Counted from the stretch's first letter, positions 8,440 through 18,301 are shown. The stretch is 64,000 nucleotides of DNA from Mucilaginibacter dorajii (GCF_024808255.1 NZ_JANTYS010000025.1:1-64000), one strand, 5' to 3'. The notes: a model not told the origin generated them from the sequence alone. Translations and numbers: made by a program.

Positions 8440-10560
8440 ATGAAAAAAACACCGTGTTTATTTGCATTAGCTGTTTTATTTTGCAGCTACACCTACGCGC
8501 AACAAATGACTATTAAAACACTGCCATACCCACAAACTAAAAAGGTTGATACCGTTGATACTTACTTTGGCACCCCGGTGCCCGATCCTTACCGCTGGCT
8601 GGAAAACGACCAGGCCCCTGATACCAAAGCATGGGTGAAAGAAGAAAATAAGGTTACGCAAGACTATCTAAAGCAAATCCCCTTCCGTGAGGAGATGCGC
8701 AAACGCCTGGAAGTACTTTGGAATTACGAAAAATACAGCGCACCATTTAAAGAGGGCAAATACACTTATTTTTATAAAAACGATGGACTGCAAAGTCAAG
8801 CGGTTTTGTACCGACAAATTGGCGATAACGGCACGCCCGAGGTGTTTTTAGATCCCAACAAATTCTCGGCCGATGGTACAACGTCATTACAGGGGATAGA
8901 TTTTACCAAAAACGGCGAATTGGCGGCTTATCAGATCTCGGAAGGCGGATCTGACTGGCGCAAGGTAATTGTGATAAAAACTGATGATAAAAGTGTTGTG
9001 GGCGATACGCTGATAGATGTGAAATTCAGCGGCCTGGCCTGGAAAAGCACGGAAGGTTTTTACTACAGCAGCTATGACAAGCCTAAGGCGGGTAGTAAAC
9101 TATCCGGGTTAACCCAATACCATAAATTGTACCATCATAAATTAGGTACAGCACAAAGTACAGATCAGTTGATTTTTGGAGGCGACAAAACACCCCGCCG
9201 TTACATTGGCGCTTACCTGACAGAAGATGAACGTTTCCTGGTGATCTCGGCAGCTACTTCAACTACGGGGAACGAACTATATATACAGGATTTAAGCAAG
9301 CCTGGCAGCCAGATTGTTAATGTTGTTAATAATTTTGATAACCAGCATTCGGTATTGGATAACGTGGGTAGTAAGCTATACATCATCACCAATATTTATT
9401 CGCCAAATTTTAAAATTGTTACGGTTGATGCCGTAAACCCAACCATTACCCATTGGAAAGATCTTATCCACGAAACAAAAAATGTGCTTACTGCCAGTAC
9501 CGGCGGGGGCAAAATTTTTGCTGAGTACCTCAAAGATGCCACCTCGTTTGTGCAGCAATATGACATGAATGGCAAACTGGAGCGTACCATTAGTTTACCA
9601 TCGGTGGGTACCGCTTCGGGCTTTGGGGCCAAAAAGGAGGAAAAGGAAACTTATTACACCTTTACCAGTTATGTATACCCACCCACTATTTTTAAGCTGA
9701 ATATAGCCAGCGGCCAATCATCTGTGTATAAAAAATCGGGCGTTAAGTTTGATCCTGAACTTTACGAATCGAAACAGGTGTTTTATAATTCAAAAGATAA
9801 AACAAAGATCCCGATGATTATCACCTACAAAAAAGGCACGGTGCTCAATGGCGAAAACCCACTGATGCTTTACGCCTATGGCGGCTTTGGCGTAAGCTTA
9901 ACCCCGGCTTTCAGCACATCAAATATTATATTGCTGGAGCATGGGGGCATATACGCGGTACCTAATTTGCGTGGCGGCGGCGAGTATGGCGAAACCTGGC
10001 ACAAAAAGGGCATCAAAATGAAAAAGCAAAACGTGTTTGACGATTTTATAGCCGCTGCCGAATACCTCATAAAAAACAAATACACCTCGAAAGAAAAACT
10101 GGCGATATCCGGTGGCTCAAACGGGGGGCTGCTTATTGGCGCCATGCTTACCCAACGGCCAGATCTGTTTAAAGTAGCTTTCCCGGCAGTGGGCGTTATG
10201 GATATGTTGCGCTACAATAAATTTACGGCGGGCGCAGGTTGGAGCTATGATTACGGCACAGCCGAAGATTCAAAAGAAATGTTTGAATACCTGTATAAAT
10301 ATTCGCCCTATCACGCGTTAAAACCGCAGGCTTACCCGGCCACCATGGTTACCACTGCCGATCATGACGACCGCGTGGTACCGGCCCATTCATTCAAATT
10401 TGGATCACGTTTGCAGGAATATCAAAAAGGCCCGGCGCCGGTACTCATCCGTATTGAAACCAATGCCGGCCACGGCGCAGGGCAATCAACCGCGCAGGTG
10501 ATAAGCAGCCAGGTTGATAAATGGGCCTTTATGTTTTGGAATTTGGGGGTGAAGTGGTGA
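8440..10560 (+). CDS. Prolyl oligopeptidase (S9A)
   Basis: 706-residue serine peptidase cutting after proline in short peptides. An N-terminal signal peptide ends near YTYAQ, so it is exported to the periplasm, as is common in Bacteroidota. A seven-bladed beta-propeller (about residues 90-440) gates an alpha/beta-hydrolase domain. The catalytic triad is visible: Ser560 in GGSNGG, an Asp in HDDRV (643/644) and His678 in NAGHGAG. PDPYRWLEN near residue 50 is the family N-terminal signature. Full length and intact; single gene. Confidence 0.95.
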   Translation: MKKTPCLFALAVLFCSYTYAQQMTIKTLPYPQTKKVDTVDTYFGTPVPDPYRWLENDQAPDTKAWVKEENKVTQDYLKQIPFREEMRKRLEVLWNYEKYSAPFKEGKYTYFYKNDGLQSQAVLYRQIGDNGTPEVFLDPNKFSADGTTSLQGIDFTKNGELAAYQISEGGSDWRKVIVIKTDDKSVVGDTLIDVKFSGLAWKSTEGFYYSSYDKPKAGSKLSGLTQYHKLYHHKLGTAQSTDQLIFGGDKTPRRYIGAYLTEDERFLVISAATSTTGNELYIQDLSKPGSQIVNVVNNFDNQHSVLDNVGSKLYIITNIYSPNFKIVTVDAVNPTITHWKDLIHETKNVLTASTGGGKIFAEYLKDATSFVQQYDMNGKLERTISLPSVGTASGFGAKKEEKETYYTFTSYVYPPTIFKLNIASGQSSVYKKSGVKFDPELYESKQVFYNSKDKTKIPMIITYKKGTVLNGENPLMLYAYGGFGVSLTPAFSTSNIILLEHGGIYAVPNLRGGGEYGETWHKKGIKMKKQNVFDDFIAAAEYLIKNKYTSKEKLAISGGSNGGLLIGAMLTQRPDLFKVAFPAVGVMDMLRYNKFTAGAGWSYDYGTAEDSKEMFEYLYKYSPYHALKPQAYPATMVTTADHDDRVVPAHSFKFGSRLQEYQKGPAPVLIRIETNAGHGAGQSTAQVISSQVDKWAFMFWNLGVKW

Positions 10561-10597
10561 GTTGATATTGATGTAATGGACCTTTAAGCAAGAAAAG

Positions 10598-10626
10598 ACT
10601 TACGAAATTTTTGAAACCGCGTAAGT
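10598..10626 (+). terminator. Possible hairpin after prolyl oligopeptidase gene
   Basis: ACTTACG and CGTAAGT arms with a 15-nt loop, followed by TTTGGG. Short T-run, so weak. Confidence 0.35.
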
Positions 10627-10767
10627 TTGGGTATACAACTTTTAATGGGGTTAGTTCAAAAGGCTTATACCAGGTCCGATTGCAGCGCTACCCTAAATCC
10701 CCCTTGTTCATCTTTGTTCATATAAAGTGTTACAAAACCAAAGTGGCATGTTGCGTGTAGTTGGTAC

Positions 10768-10959
10768 ATGGAATATATTATACTAATTATTGCTGCATTT
10801 TTATTAGTGTTGGCTTTGAGTTATAGAAAAAAGCATCAAAAACTTGTGCCAACGGGCCGCATACCCGATGCAATAGCTGCCAACCGTCGCGCGGCTTTAT
10901 CTTTTGTTTTAGCCATATTTACAATAATATTATTTATCGCTATAAAGCAATATAACTAA
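10768..10959 (+). CDS. Small two-helix membrane protein
   Basis: 63 residues, two hydrophobic segments (3-19 and 43-58) joined by a basic loop (YRKKHQKLVPTGRIPDAIA), giving a hairpin topology with the loop probably in the cytoplasm. No family recognised. A strong terminator 22 bp after the stop and a plausible start support a real gene. Function unknown. Confidence 0.6.
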   Translation: MEYIILIIAAFLLVLALSYRKKHQKLVPTGRIPDAIAANRRAALSFVLAIFTIILFIAIKQYN

Positions 10960-10981
10960 GCCCGGTTAACAGACTAATGGT

Positions 10982-11016
10982 AATGGGCCAAAAGAGAACC
11001 CCTTTTTTGGCCCATT
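10982..11016 (+). terminator. Rho-independent terminator
   Basis: A perfect 12-bp stem (AATGGGCCAAAA with TTTTGGCCCATT, 11-nt loop), with a following TTT. Ends the small membrane-protein gene. Confidence 0.75.
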
Positions 11017-11161
11017 TTCAGTTTACAGGGCCTCCTATAGTTTTTTTGTCCTTGCTCTTTTGTCCTTTTATCTTTTATCGCACTTACTATCCCCAGTTGT
11101 TAAAAATCTTTTTTTGAATTGTGGGCCTATTCCCTCAACTTCGCAGTCCGAAATTTGATGT

Positions 11162-13426
11162 ATGATATCGCATTCTAAAAAAATAGCTGCAGAGCTTTCC
11201 ATTGCTGAAAAACAGGTAACCGCTACCATTGCTTTACTTGATGAAGGCGCAACCGTTCCGTTTATTTCCCGTTATCGTAAAGAGGTTACCGGCACGCTTG
11301 ACGAAGTACAGGTAGCCGAAATCCGCGACCGCTCACAGCAATTACGTGATCTGGATAAACGCCGCGAGGCTATCCTCAAATCGCTAACAGATATGGGCAA
11401 ACTAACACCCGAACTGGAAAAGCAGATCAACGAAGCCGAAACCATGGTTACGTTAGAGGATATTTACCTGCCATATCGCCCTAAACGCAAAACCCGTGCA
11501 ACCGCGGCCCGCGAAAAGGGCCTGCAGCCCTTAGCCGACCTGCTGTTGGAGCAACGCAAAGCCGACCTGCAAACCGAAGCCGCTGTTTTTATTGATGCCG
11601 AAAAGGGTGTTAGCAGCATTGAGGAAGCGCTTGCCGGCGCAAGGGATATCATTGCCGAAACGATTAGCGAAAACGCTGAAGTACGTACCCGCATTCGTGA
11701 GCTTTTTGTAGAGAAGGGCACCTTCCAATCAAAAGTTATTGATGGTAAGGAAGTAGAAGGCATAAAATATAAAGATTACTTTGACTGGACCGAACCTGTA
11801 AAATCGGCACCATCGCACCGTATCCTGGCAATGCGCCGGGGCGAAAAAGAAGAAATCCTTTGGCTGGATATTAAACCTGCCGAAGAAGAGGCCATTGCAG
11901 CCCTGGAGGATAGCTTTGTTAAAGCCAATAACCCAAGTGCAGATCAGGTTAAGCAAGCTATTGTCGATGGCTATAAACGCTTGCTTAAGCCATCAATGGA
12001 AACTGAAGTGCGCCTGCTTACCAAAAAGAAAGCCGATGAGGAAGCCATCCGTGTATTTGCCGAGAATGCCCGCCAGCTTTTGTTGGGTGCGCCACTGGGT
12101 CAAAAACGGGTAATGGCTATCGATCCGGGTTTCCGCACAGGCTGTAAGTTAGTTTGTTTAGATGAGCAGGGTAAGCTTTTAGAGAATACGGCCATTTACC
12201 CGCACACCGGTGCTGGCCAGGCCCGTGAGGCCGAAAAAACTGTTCAGCATTTGTTTGACCGGTATAAAATTGAAGCCATTGCTATTGGCAACGGCACTGC
12301 CGGCCGCGAAACGGAATTGTTTGTGCGTAACCTTAACCTGCCCGGCGTTGCCATTGTAATGGTTAACGAAAGTGGTGCGTCTATCTATTCGGCATCGGAT
12401 GTGGCGAGAGAGGAGTTCCCGGATAAAGATATTACCGTAAGGGGTGCCGTATCAATCGGTCGCCGGTTGATGGACCCTTTGGCCGAGTTGGTAAAGATTG
12501 ATCCAAAATCGATAGGGGTTGGCCAGTACCAGCATGATGTAGATCAGAACAAGCTCCAGACTTCGTTGGACGATACCGTAATGAGTTGCGTGAATGCCGT
12601 TGGCGTGGAGTTAAATACGGCTTCAAAACAGATCCTGGCCTATGTATCGGGCCTTGGTCCGCAGCTGGCACAAAACATTGTTGAATACCGTGATCAGAAC
12701 GGCGCGTTTAAACGCCGCGACCAACTTAAAAAAGTGCCCCGCCTTGGCGAAAAAGCTTTTGAGCAGGCAGCAGGTTTCCTAAGGATCCATCATGCCGAAA
12801 ACCCGCTGGATTCAAGCGCGGTACACCCCGAGCGTTACAGCTTGCTGGAGCAGATTGCGAAGGATATGAAATGTACCGTTAAGGATTTAATGGGCGATGC
12901 TGTCATCCGCAGGAGCATCCCGCTGCAAAAATACACCTCAGAATCGGTGGGCTTACCAACCCTGAACGATATCATGGCAGAGCTTGCCAAACCCGGCCGC
13001 GACCCGCGCGAGCAGTTTGAGGCCTTTAGCTTTACCGATGGTGTAAATGCCATTGGCGATTTAAAGGTTGGTATGAAGCTGCCTGGCATTGTAACCAACA
13101 TTACCAATTTTGGTGCCTTTGTTGATATCGGCGTTCACCAGGATGGGCTGGTACACCTTAGCCAGATCACCAACCGATATATTAAAGATCCTAATGAAGT
13201 GCTTAAAGTTCACCAAAAGGTAGAAGTTACCGTAACCGAAGTTGATGTTAACCGCAAACGCATCGCCTTATCCATGAAGGAGAACGATAAAAGCGCGCCG
13301 CAGGAAAGAAGGCATGACGACAGGCGATCTGCCGGCAACAAACCATCATTCAACAAAAAGCCGGTTGAAGCACCTGAGACAGACATCGCCATAAAACTGG
13401 CCGCTTTAAAAAACAAGTTTAAATAG
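11162..13426 (+). CDS. tex: Tex-family RNA-binding protein
   Basis: 754 residues in the standard Tex layout: helical N-terminal region (1-200), YqgF/RNase H-like core beginning RVMAIDPGFRTGCKLV near residue 320, helix-hairpin-helix segments (VSGLGPQLAQNIVEYRDQNG, VPRLGEKAFEQAAGFLRI), and an S1 domain at about 638-708 (FGAFVDIGVHQDGLVHLSQI). The basic, disordered tail (about 45 residues) ends ALKNKFK. Tex binds structured RNA and influences transcription and toxin expression in other bacteria. Single gene, full length. Confidence 0.95.
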   Translation: MISHSKKIAAELSIAEKQVTATIALLDEGATVPFISRYRKEVTGTLDEVQVAEIRDRSQQLRDLDKRREAILKSLTDMGKLTPELEKQINEAETMVTLEDIYLPYRPKRKTRATAAREKGLQPLADLLLEQRKADLQTEAAVFIDAEKGVSSIEEALAGARDIIAETISENAEVRTRIRELFVEKGTFQSKVIDGKEVEGIKYKDYFDWTEPVKSAPSHRILAMRRGEKEEILWLDIKPAEEEAIAALEDSFVKANNPSADQVKQAIVDGYKRLLKPSMETEVRLLTKKKADEEAIRVFAENARQLLLGAPLGQKRVMAIDPGFRTGCKLVCLDEQGKLLENTAIYPHTGAGQAREAEKTVQHLFDRYKIEAIAIGNGTAGRETELFVRNLNLPGVAIVMVNESGASIYSASDVAREEFPDKDITVRGAVSIGRRLMDPLAELVKIDPKSIGVGQYQHDVDQNKLQTSLDDTVMSCVNAVGVELNTASKQILAYVSGLGPQLAQNIVEYRDQNGAFKRRDQLKKVPRLGEKAFEQAAGFLRIHHAENPLDSSAVHPERYSLLEQIAKDMKCTVKDLMGDAVIRRSIPLQKYTSESVGLPTLNDIMAELAKPGRDPREQFEAFSFTDGVNAIGDLKVGMKLPGIVTNITNFGAFVDIGVHQDGLVHLSQITNRYIKDPNEVLKVHQKVEVTVTEVDVNRKRIALSMKENDKSAPQERRHDDRRSAGNKPSFNKKPVEAPETDIAIKLAALKNKFK

Positions 13427-13446
13427 CGGTTGCTTAACGTGTTTGA

Positions 13447-13493
13447 AACACCCTGTTGTTTGAATTTAGTAGTATATCAAACAACAGGGTGTT
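13447..13493 (+). terminator. Long hairpin after tex
   Basis: A perfect 17-bp stem (13447-13463 with 13477-13493; arms begin AACACCCTGTTG) and 13-nt loop. Only a weak T-run follows, so it may protect the 3' end as well as terminate. Confidence 0.65.
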
Positions 13494-13831
13494 GCTTTAA
13501 AACAGATGATAGGAACGATTTTGTTTTGATTATTACCGATACACCCCACCAATAGTGTTCCACCGGAACGGGTGGAACGCATGGAACACCCCGAACATCT
13601 TTCCGTCTCAATATCAGGTAGTTAACGTTTTTAAAACGTAAACTTCGTGGAACACTTTAATCGCTCATTATCAGATATTTATACAAAAATAGCGATACAA
13701 AACTCCACATACGCCCGTTTGCTGACAAAATATTGTCACCACTGTTTAGTACTAAAAAAAGTTTACACTGGGCGCTTGGCTTGCAAATGTTCAATTGTGG
13801 CTGAGCATATACTTCATAAGATTTACCTAAA
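13494..13831. other. Structured intergenic region, no gene
   Basis: Contains three GTGGAACAC-like words (GTGTTCCAC 13555-13563, GGAACACC from 13583, GTGGAACAC from 13646), a nested GTTCCACC/GGTGGAAC inverted repeat (13557-13578), and TGACAA-AATA-TTGTCA (13723-13738). A 67-codon GTG frame runs through it but has no family likeness or ribosome-site support and is not called. Confidence 0.5.
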
Positions 13832-14072
13832 TAACGTGAGTTCGATATAAGAAATAGCTGTCGTAAATCAAGGAAAGGATGTCATTTCGATTGAGCAAGG
13901 GCGGGATTGAGCGGTTGCGCGAAAGAGAAATCTTATATGACATGCTATGATGGACTGCATAACGCATAAGATTTTTCGCTTCGCTCAAGAGGTAGTTTCT
14001 CCTCACCCTCCACTCAGCCATGAGCCGTTCGTCGAAATGACATTTGGGGGTTCTTATATCAAACTCACGTTA
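13832..14072. repeat. Snap-back repeat, copy A
   Basis: 241 bp. The ends are a 22-bp inverted repeat with one mismatch (TAACGTGAGTTCGATATAAG at the left end). Inside lies the shared core starting ATGTCATTTCGA (13879) and ending TCGAAATGACAT (14043), with GAGAAATCTTAT and a degraded complement. Compared with copies B and C it carries an extra arm (TTTCGCTTCGCTCAAGAGGT and following), also seen in opposite orientation in copy D. No coding capacity. Confidence 0.8.
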
Positions 14073-14185
14073 AATATTTTTGAAAGAACTTTAAACAGTT
14101 TCTAAAAAACAATAAAGAGATGGAGTATTAATTCATCTCCCATTTTCTGATTACTTGCGTATCTTAACCTCATAATTATTTTACC

Positions 14186-14767
14186 GTGCCCATCAATAAA
14201 CTCTTTACAAGTTTTGACAAATATCTTCCGCTGGATGCAGAAGAGCGGGAGGAACTGCGCACCAGGGTAACTGAAAGGAAAATCAAACGCCGACAATTCA
14301 TTTTGCAGGAAAGCGATGTTTGTAAACATTACACCTTTGTGGCCGAGGGTTGTTTTAAAAAGTTTCAGGTTGATGATAAGGGGGTACAACACAACCTGCA
14401 GTTTGCAGCCGAAGGCGACTGGATTATGGAAATTGATAGCTTTTATTCGGATAAGCCCAGTCGTGTTTATATAGAGGCCATTGAACCATCTATCATTTTG
14501 CAGATAAAGAAGCCCGATCTGTTTTACCTGTTCACACACAACCCCAAGTTCGACCGGAATTTTAGGGTGATTATGGAAAATCGCTTTGTTGAATTGGAAA
14601 ACCGCATCCTGCAAGCTATCAGTTCTACCGCCGAAGAACGGTATTTATCTTTCATCAACCAATATCCGCACCTGTTTCAACGCCTGCCCAGCACCCAGAT
14701 AGCCTCTTACCTGGGCATTACACCCGAGTTTTTAAGCAAGGTGCGCAACAATATCGCTAAAAAATAG
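14186..14767 (+). CDS. Crp/Fnr-family transcription regulator
   Basis: 193 residues. Cyclic-nucleotide-binding-type beta-roll (about 30-130: RQFILQESDVCKHYTFVAEG, LQFAAEGDWIMEID) and a C-terminal helix-turn-helix (LPSTQIASYLGITPEFLSKV) near residues 168-187. The roll lacks the Arg-Ser pair needed for cAMP, as usual in this Bacteroidota subfamily, so the signal is unknown. The start codon is GTG. It is 103 bp upstream of an esterase gene and may control it. Confidence 0.88.
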   Translation: MPINKLFTSFDKYLPLDAEEREELRTRVTERKIKRRQFILQESDVCKHYTFVAEGCFKKFQVDDKGVQHNLQFAAEGDWIMEIDSFYSDKPSRVYIEAIEPSIILQIKKPDLFYLFTHNPKFDRNFRVIMENRFVELENRILQAISSTAEERYLSFINQYPHLFQRLPSTQIASYLGITPEFLSKVRNNIAKK

Positions 14768-14870
14768 GCTTAGCCTTAAACTATATTAAGGATATTTCTT
14801 AAACTCGTTTATGGGCTGTGGCCCCGCGTAACCGTCACTTTTGTGCTGTTCATTAAAAACATAACACAAA

Positions 14871-15686
14871 ATGGAAGATATCAAAAAACGCAGGGAAAGC
14901 TTTGAGCAATTAGGCAAAATTTATCCCAAAGACGCGTCAATAAAAATAGAGCCGGTTTCTATAAACGGCCTAAGCTGCTATTGGTTCACCCCCAATAATG
15001 CAATAGCAAACAATATCATCATTTACCTGCACGGCGGCGTATTCGCAGTAGGTTCTATTCGTTCGCATGAGGCTTTGGTAAGCCACATCACCGGGAAGCT
15101 CAAAACAAAGGTTTTATTTGTAGAATATGCATTAGCTCCCGAACATCCTTTCCCGGCAGCGCCAAAGGATGTTTTTAATGTTTACAAGGCGTTATTAACT
15201 ATTTATCCCGGCCACGCCATTAGCCTCATTGGCGATAGCGCGGGCGGCGGCCTCATCGTTTCCTTAGTTGGCGATTTGCTTAAACGACAAATGAAATTGC
15301 CGCAGGCCGTTGTAATGATTTCCCCATGGATAAGTTTAAGCTGCGATAACCCATCACATGAAGAAAACAGAACTAAAGACCCTATTTTAACCAGGGAATA
15401 TGTCAAAAATTCGGCAAAGGATTATATTGGCGACACTCCGCTGGCTATAGCAAGTCCTGAGAACGTGCAGCTTAACGCATTCCCGCCGGTATTGATAGTG
15501 GTGGGCACTAATGAAATCCTGTTAGATGATAGCTGCAATTTTTATGAGCAAGTAAAGCTCCTACAGCAAAAGGCTGTGTTGAGCATCTATGAAAACCAAA
15601 ACCATGTTTGGCCATTGGCCAACGTTCATTCCGAAGCTTCACAAAAAGTGTTAGCAGAGATGGGTGAGTTTTTAAAAGAACTATAA
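14871..15686 (+). CDS. Alpha/beta-hydrolase, HSL-like esterase
   Basis: 271 residues of the hormone-sensitive-lipase family (alpha/beta-hydrolase fold 3). Oxyanion motif YLHGGVFAVG near residue 56, nucleophile serine in GDSAGGG near residue 125, and His in NQNHVWPL near 246. The acid position reads GTNEILLDDS, with Glu where many members have Asp; Glu is found in some relatives. No signal peptide, so cytoplasmic. Likely hydrolyses short acyl esters. Upstream is a candidate box CACTTTTG (14836-14843). Confidence 0.88.
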   Translation: MEDIKKRRESFEQLGKIYPKDASIKIEPVSINGLSCYWFTPNNAIANNIIIYLHGGVFAVGSIRSHEALVSHITGKLKTKVLFVEYALAPEHPFPAAPKDVFNVYKALLTIYPGHAISLIGDSAGGGLIVSLVGDLLKRQMKLPQAVVMISPWISLSCDNPSHEENRTKDPILTREYVKNSAKDYIGDTPLAIASPENVQLNAFPPVLIVVGTNEILLDDSCNFYEQVKLLQQKAVLSIYENQNHVWPLANVHSEASQKVLAEMGEFLKEL

Positions 15687-15784
15687 TAAACCTTTATGCC
15701 GCCGCTACAAAGCAATAGATTCCTGCTTTGCATCGGTGGCATAAAAAATATATCTTCACCTCAAAAAAAGAGGCAATAGATATT

Positions 15785-16900
15785 ATGGGTTCATCTAAAG
15801 AAATACTTGAAAAAATGTTCGCCGGCGGCGGTATAACCATTAACGGTACCAATCCCTGGGATATACAAGTACATAACCCTAAATTTTACGATCGTTTTTT
15901 AAGCAAGGGGACCATCGGGTTTGGTGAATCGTACATGGAAGGCTGGTGGGATGTTGAAGCTCCCGACGAGCTTTTTTTCAGGATCCTTTACCACCGGGTT
16001 GATAAGTTGATCCCTAAAAACTTTGATACCATTAAATATATGCTGAAAGCCCGGTTTATGAACCGGCAAACCAAAAGCAGGGCAAAGGAGGTAGTGAATA
16101 AACATTACGATATCCGTGATGATGTTTTTGAAAAAACCTTAGATAAGCGAATGCTGTACTCCTGCGGTTACTGGGAAACTGCCCAAACAATGGATCAGTC
16201 GCAGGAGGATAAACTTGATCTGATTTGTCGCAAACTAAAATTAGAACCCGGTATGCGGATGCTCGATCTGGGTTGCGGCTGGGGCGGCCTATCGCAATTT
16301 GCCGCCGAAAGATATGGTGTAACCGTTGTTGGCTTAACTATTTCTGAGGAACAGGCCAAAATAGCCCGCAAGGTTACGGCGGGTTTACCTGTAGAAATAA
16401 GGGTGCAGGATTACCGCGACCTGCATGATCAGTTTGACAGGATTGCCTGTATGGCTATGATGGAGCATATTGGTTATCGCAATTACCGCACACTGATGGA
16501 AACCATAGCCGAAAATTTAACAGATGATGGCATAGCCCTGGTTCATACTATCGGCGGTAACTACAATACCAAAATTACCGACCCCTGGATAGATAAATAC
16601 ATTTTCCCAAATGGAATGTTACCTTCGGCCGCGCAAATTACTACAGCCGCTATGGGCTTGTTTATTTTGGAAGACTGGCAAAACTTTGGCGTTTATTATG
16701 ACCGTACCTGTATGGAATGGGCAAAAAAATTTGAATCGAACTGGCCGGAGCTAAGCGCCAATTATGACGAAAGTTTTAAACGGATGTGGTTGTTTTACCT
16801 TTATGCAAGCGCTGCATCTTTCCGCGCCCGCAAAAACCACCTGTGGCAAATTGTTTACACCAAACCCAAAAAACTTGGTCTTTACAAAGGGATCAGGTAA
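15785..16900 (+). CDS. cfa: Cyclopropane-fatty-acyl-phospholipid synthase
   Basis: 371 residues. Transfers a methylene from S-adenosylmethionine to double bonds of membrane phospholipid acyl chains. The SAM-binding motif is LDLGCGWGGLSQFAAERYGV near residue 156; MMEHIGYRNYRT and the family C-terminus (FYLYASAASFRARK) are present. The N-terminal domain has the expected GFGESYMEGWW. The ATG at 15785 (MGSSKEILE) is preferred to an upstream one at 15728, which would add 19 residues without family likeness. Strong terminator follows. Confidence 0.93.
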   Translation: MGSSKEILEKMFAGGGITINGTNPWDIQVHNPKFYDRFLSKGTIGFGESYMEGWWDVEAPDELFFRILYHRVDKLIPKNFDTIKYMLKARFMNRQTKSRAKEVVNKHYDIRDDVFEKTLDKRMLYSCGYWETAQTMDQSQEDKLDLICRKLKLEPGMRMLDLGCGWGGLSQFAAERYGVTVVGLTISEEQAKIARKVTAGLPVEIRVQDYRDLHDQFDRIACMAMMEHIGYRNYRTLMETIAENLTDDGIALVHTIGGNYNTKITDPWIDKYIFPNGMLPSAAQITTAAMGLFILEDWQNFGVYYDRTCMEWAKKFESNWPELSANYDESFKRMWLFYLYASAASFRARKNHLWQIVYTKPKKLGLYKGIR

Positions 16901-16911
16901 GCGCTAATATG

Positions 16912-16949
16912 AAAAAGCCCGGTTGTTAAACTTTACAACCGGGCTTTTT
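16912..16949. terminator. Bidirectional terminator
   Basis: Fifteen-bp perfect stem (AAAAAGCCCGGTTGT with ACAACCGGGCTTTTT), 8-nt loop, T-run on both strands. It serves cfa and the convergent DUF2911 gene. Confidence 0.9.
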
Positions 16950-16952
16950 TTG

Positions 16953-18071
16953 TTAATTTACATCCTTACCGCTCTGCAGTTTAGCTATCATCCTATCCAT
17001 CGTATCCTGGTTAGGTTTGTCTTTGGCCATAGTACGTGTTTTTTGTGCCAGGGCAAGTGCCTTTTTATAATCGCCAATGGCCGAGTAGGCACGCACCATA
17101 CCAGCGTTAGTCAAAAATTCAGTTGGGTATTTATCATAGTTGGCTTTAAAAATATCAAAAGCTTCTTTACCTTTTTTATGGGCAGCCAGGCCCCGGGCAT
17201 AAAAATACAGCTCGTTCATATCGCCGTAAGGGATTGCTTTTTTAATTGCTTCGGTAGCTTCAACACCGCGACCAAGACTGTCTAAAACAGCGGCTTTGGT
17301 TGTCCAGGCCTGGAAACTGTGGCTGCCGCCAAAATCGGGGCCTACCGCGTTGTTTGCCCAGTTTAAACCTTCGTCCAAATTGGTTTTGTTTTGCGCGCAG
17401 AATAAAGCCGCCTGGTTCCAGCTTTCCCAGGTAAATCCTTTTTCGCCGCGTAGCTCTTTTCTAAACGATGCCAATTGGGTGGCCACCAGGTCTACATCAA
17501 CCTTAAACGGAATAGCCAGTTTTTCCCACTCCAGGTTTATTACTGCCGAAGAAGGTGCCTGGTTGGTAAATTCATACTTTAGCCATTCTACACTTTGATC
17601 TGCTTTAACCGGTTTTACTTTTACACGCAAGGCGTCCTCGGTCTCATCATAAAAGAAGCTGCCCCACGAAGAGTTGTTCTTTGAAAAAATAAGCGTGCTG
17701 CTTTCAGGATCATAAGCTATGAACAAAGCATACTTACCGGCCGGCAACGGTTGCCCTTCAATTTTAACATCGGTAGAAAACTCAATAGTGGTGTTTTCAT
17801 TGGCGCCTGCCCGCCATGGTGCGGCTTTGGAAGTGCCAAAGCCCTGATCTACATACCCAACGGGTACCAGGCCGCCCCAAATGTGGCCATCGCGGCCTTT
17901 TACACCAGGTCTGTCGTAATGAATGTTTACATCTGTAATGCCAATCTGCTCGCTGACGCTGGCACGCTTGTTACCGCCATTTGCCGGCGATGTTAACTGA
18001 GCCTGGGCGGCGGCGCCCAAAATAGTTTGAAATAACACCAGGGCAAGGCCCATACAAATTTTCTTTTTCAT
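16953..18071 (-). CDS. DUF2911 and TPR exported protein
   Basis: 372 residues with a signal peptide (about 25 residues, ending AAAQAQ). Residues 30-190 match the DUF2911 pattern (VNIHYDRPGVKGRDGHIWGG, PWRAGANENTTIEF, GKYALFIAY). The C-terminal 170 residues are TPR-like helical repeats (about four) carrying WANNAVGPDFGGSHSFQAWT and later FDIFKANYDKYPTE. Such proteins are abundant in Bacteroidota but have no defined role. Single gene. Confidence 0.85.
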   Translation of the reverse strand: MKKKICMGLALVLFQTILGAAAQAQLTSPANGGNKRASVSEQIGITDVNIHYDRPGVKGRDGHIWGGLVPVGYVDQGFGTSKAAPWRAGANENTTIEFSTDVKIEGQPLPAGKYALFIAYDPESSTLIFSKNNSSWGSFFYDETEDALRVKVKPVKADQSVEWLKYEFTNQAPSSAVINLEWEKLAIPFKVDVDLVATQLASFRKELRGEKGFTWESWNQAALFCAQNKTNLDEGLNWANNAVGPDFGGSHSFQAWTTKAAVLDSLGRGVEATEAIKKAIPYGDMNELYFYARGLAAHKKGKEAFDIFKANYDKYPTEFLTNAGMVRAYSAIGDYKKALALAQKTRTMAKDKPNQDTMDRMIAKLQSGKDVN

Positions 18072-18264
18072 GCAGTAAAGTTTAAATAAAAGCGGATAAG
18101 CTTCCTGTAAATGGATTGAATGAATTGGTTTGAATAGCTTAACAGGGTGTCTGTTTGAGAGTTAGACAGCGGGGAAGCCACTTAGTTACAGGCAGGCAGC
18201 CGGATATTTTTAAATTAGGGTTTAAACGAGAAGGATTAGCATATTAAAATTTTTTGCTAAAACG

Positions 18265-18301
18265 ATACAGGCCGTCATTGATATCAAATAACGGCCTGTA
18301 T
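18265..18301 (-). terminator. Hairpin terminator
   Basis: ATACAGGCCGT pairs with ACGGCCTGTAT across 15 nt. Read on the minus strand it follows the 18320-19138 gene by 18 bp; a TTTT-containing stretch follows. Confidence 0.65.

Noticed and set aside
13647..13850. 67-codon GTG frame in the spacer after tex
   Set aside because: No homology feel, GTG start inside a GTGGAACAC repeat, and it runs to the edge of snap-back copy A.
14102..14614. 170-codon frame antisense to the Crp/Fnr gene
   Set aside because: Lies entirely opposite a clear regulator gene; a frame shadow.
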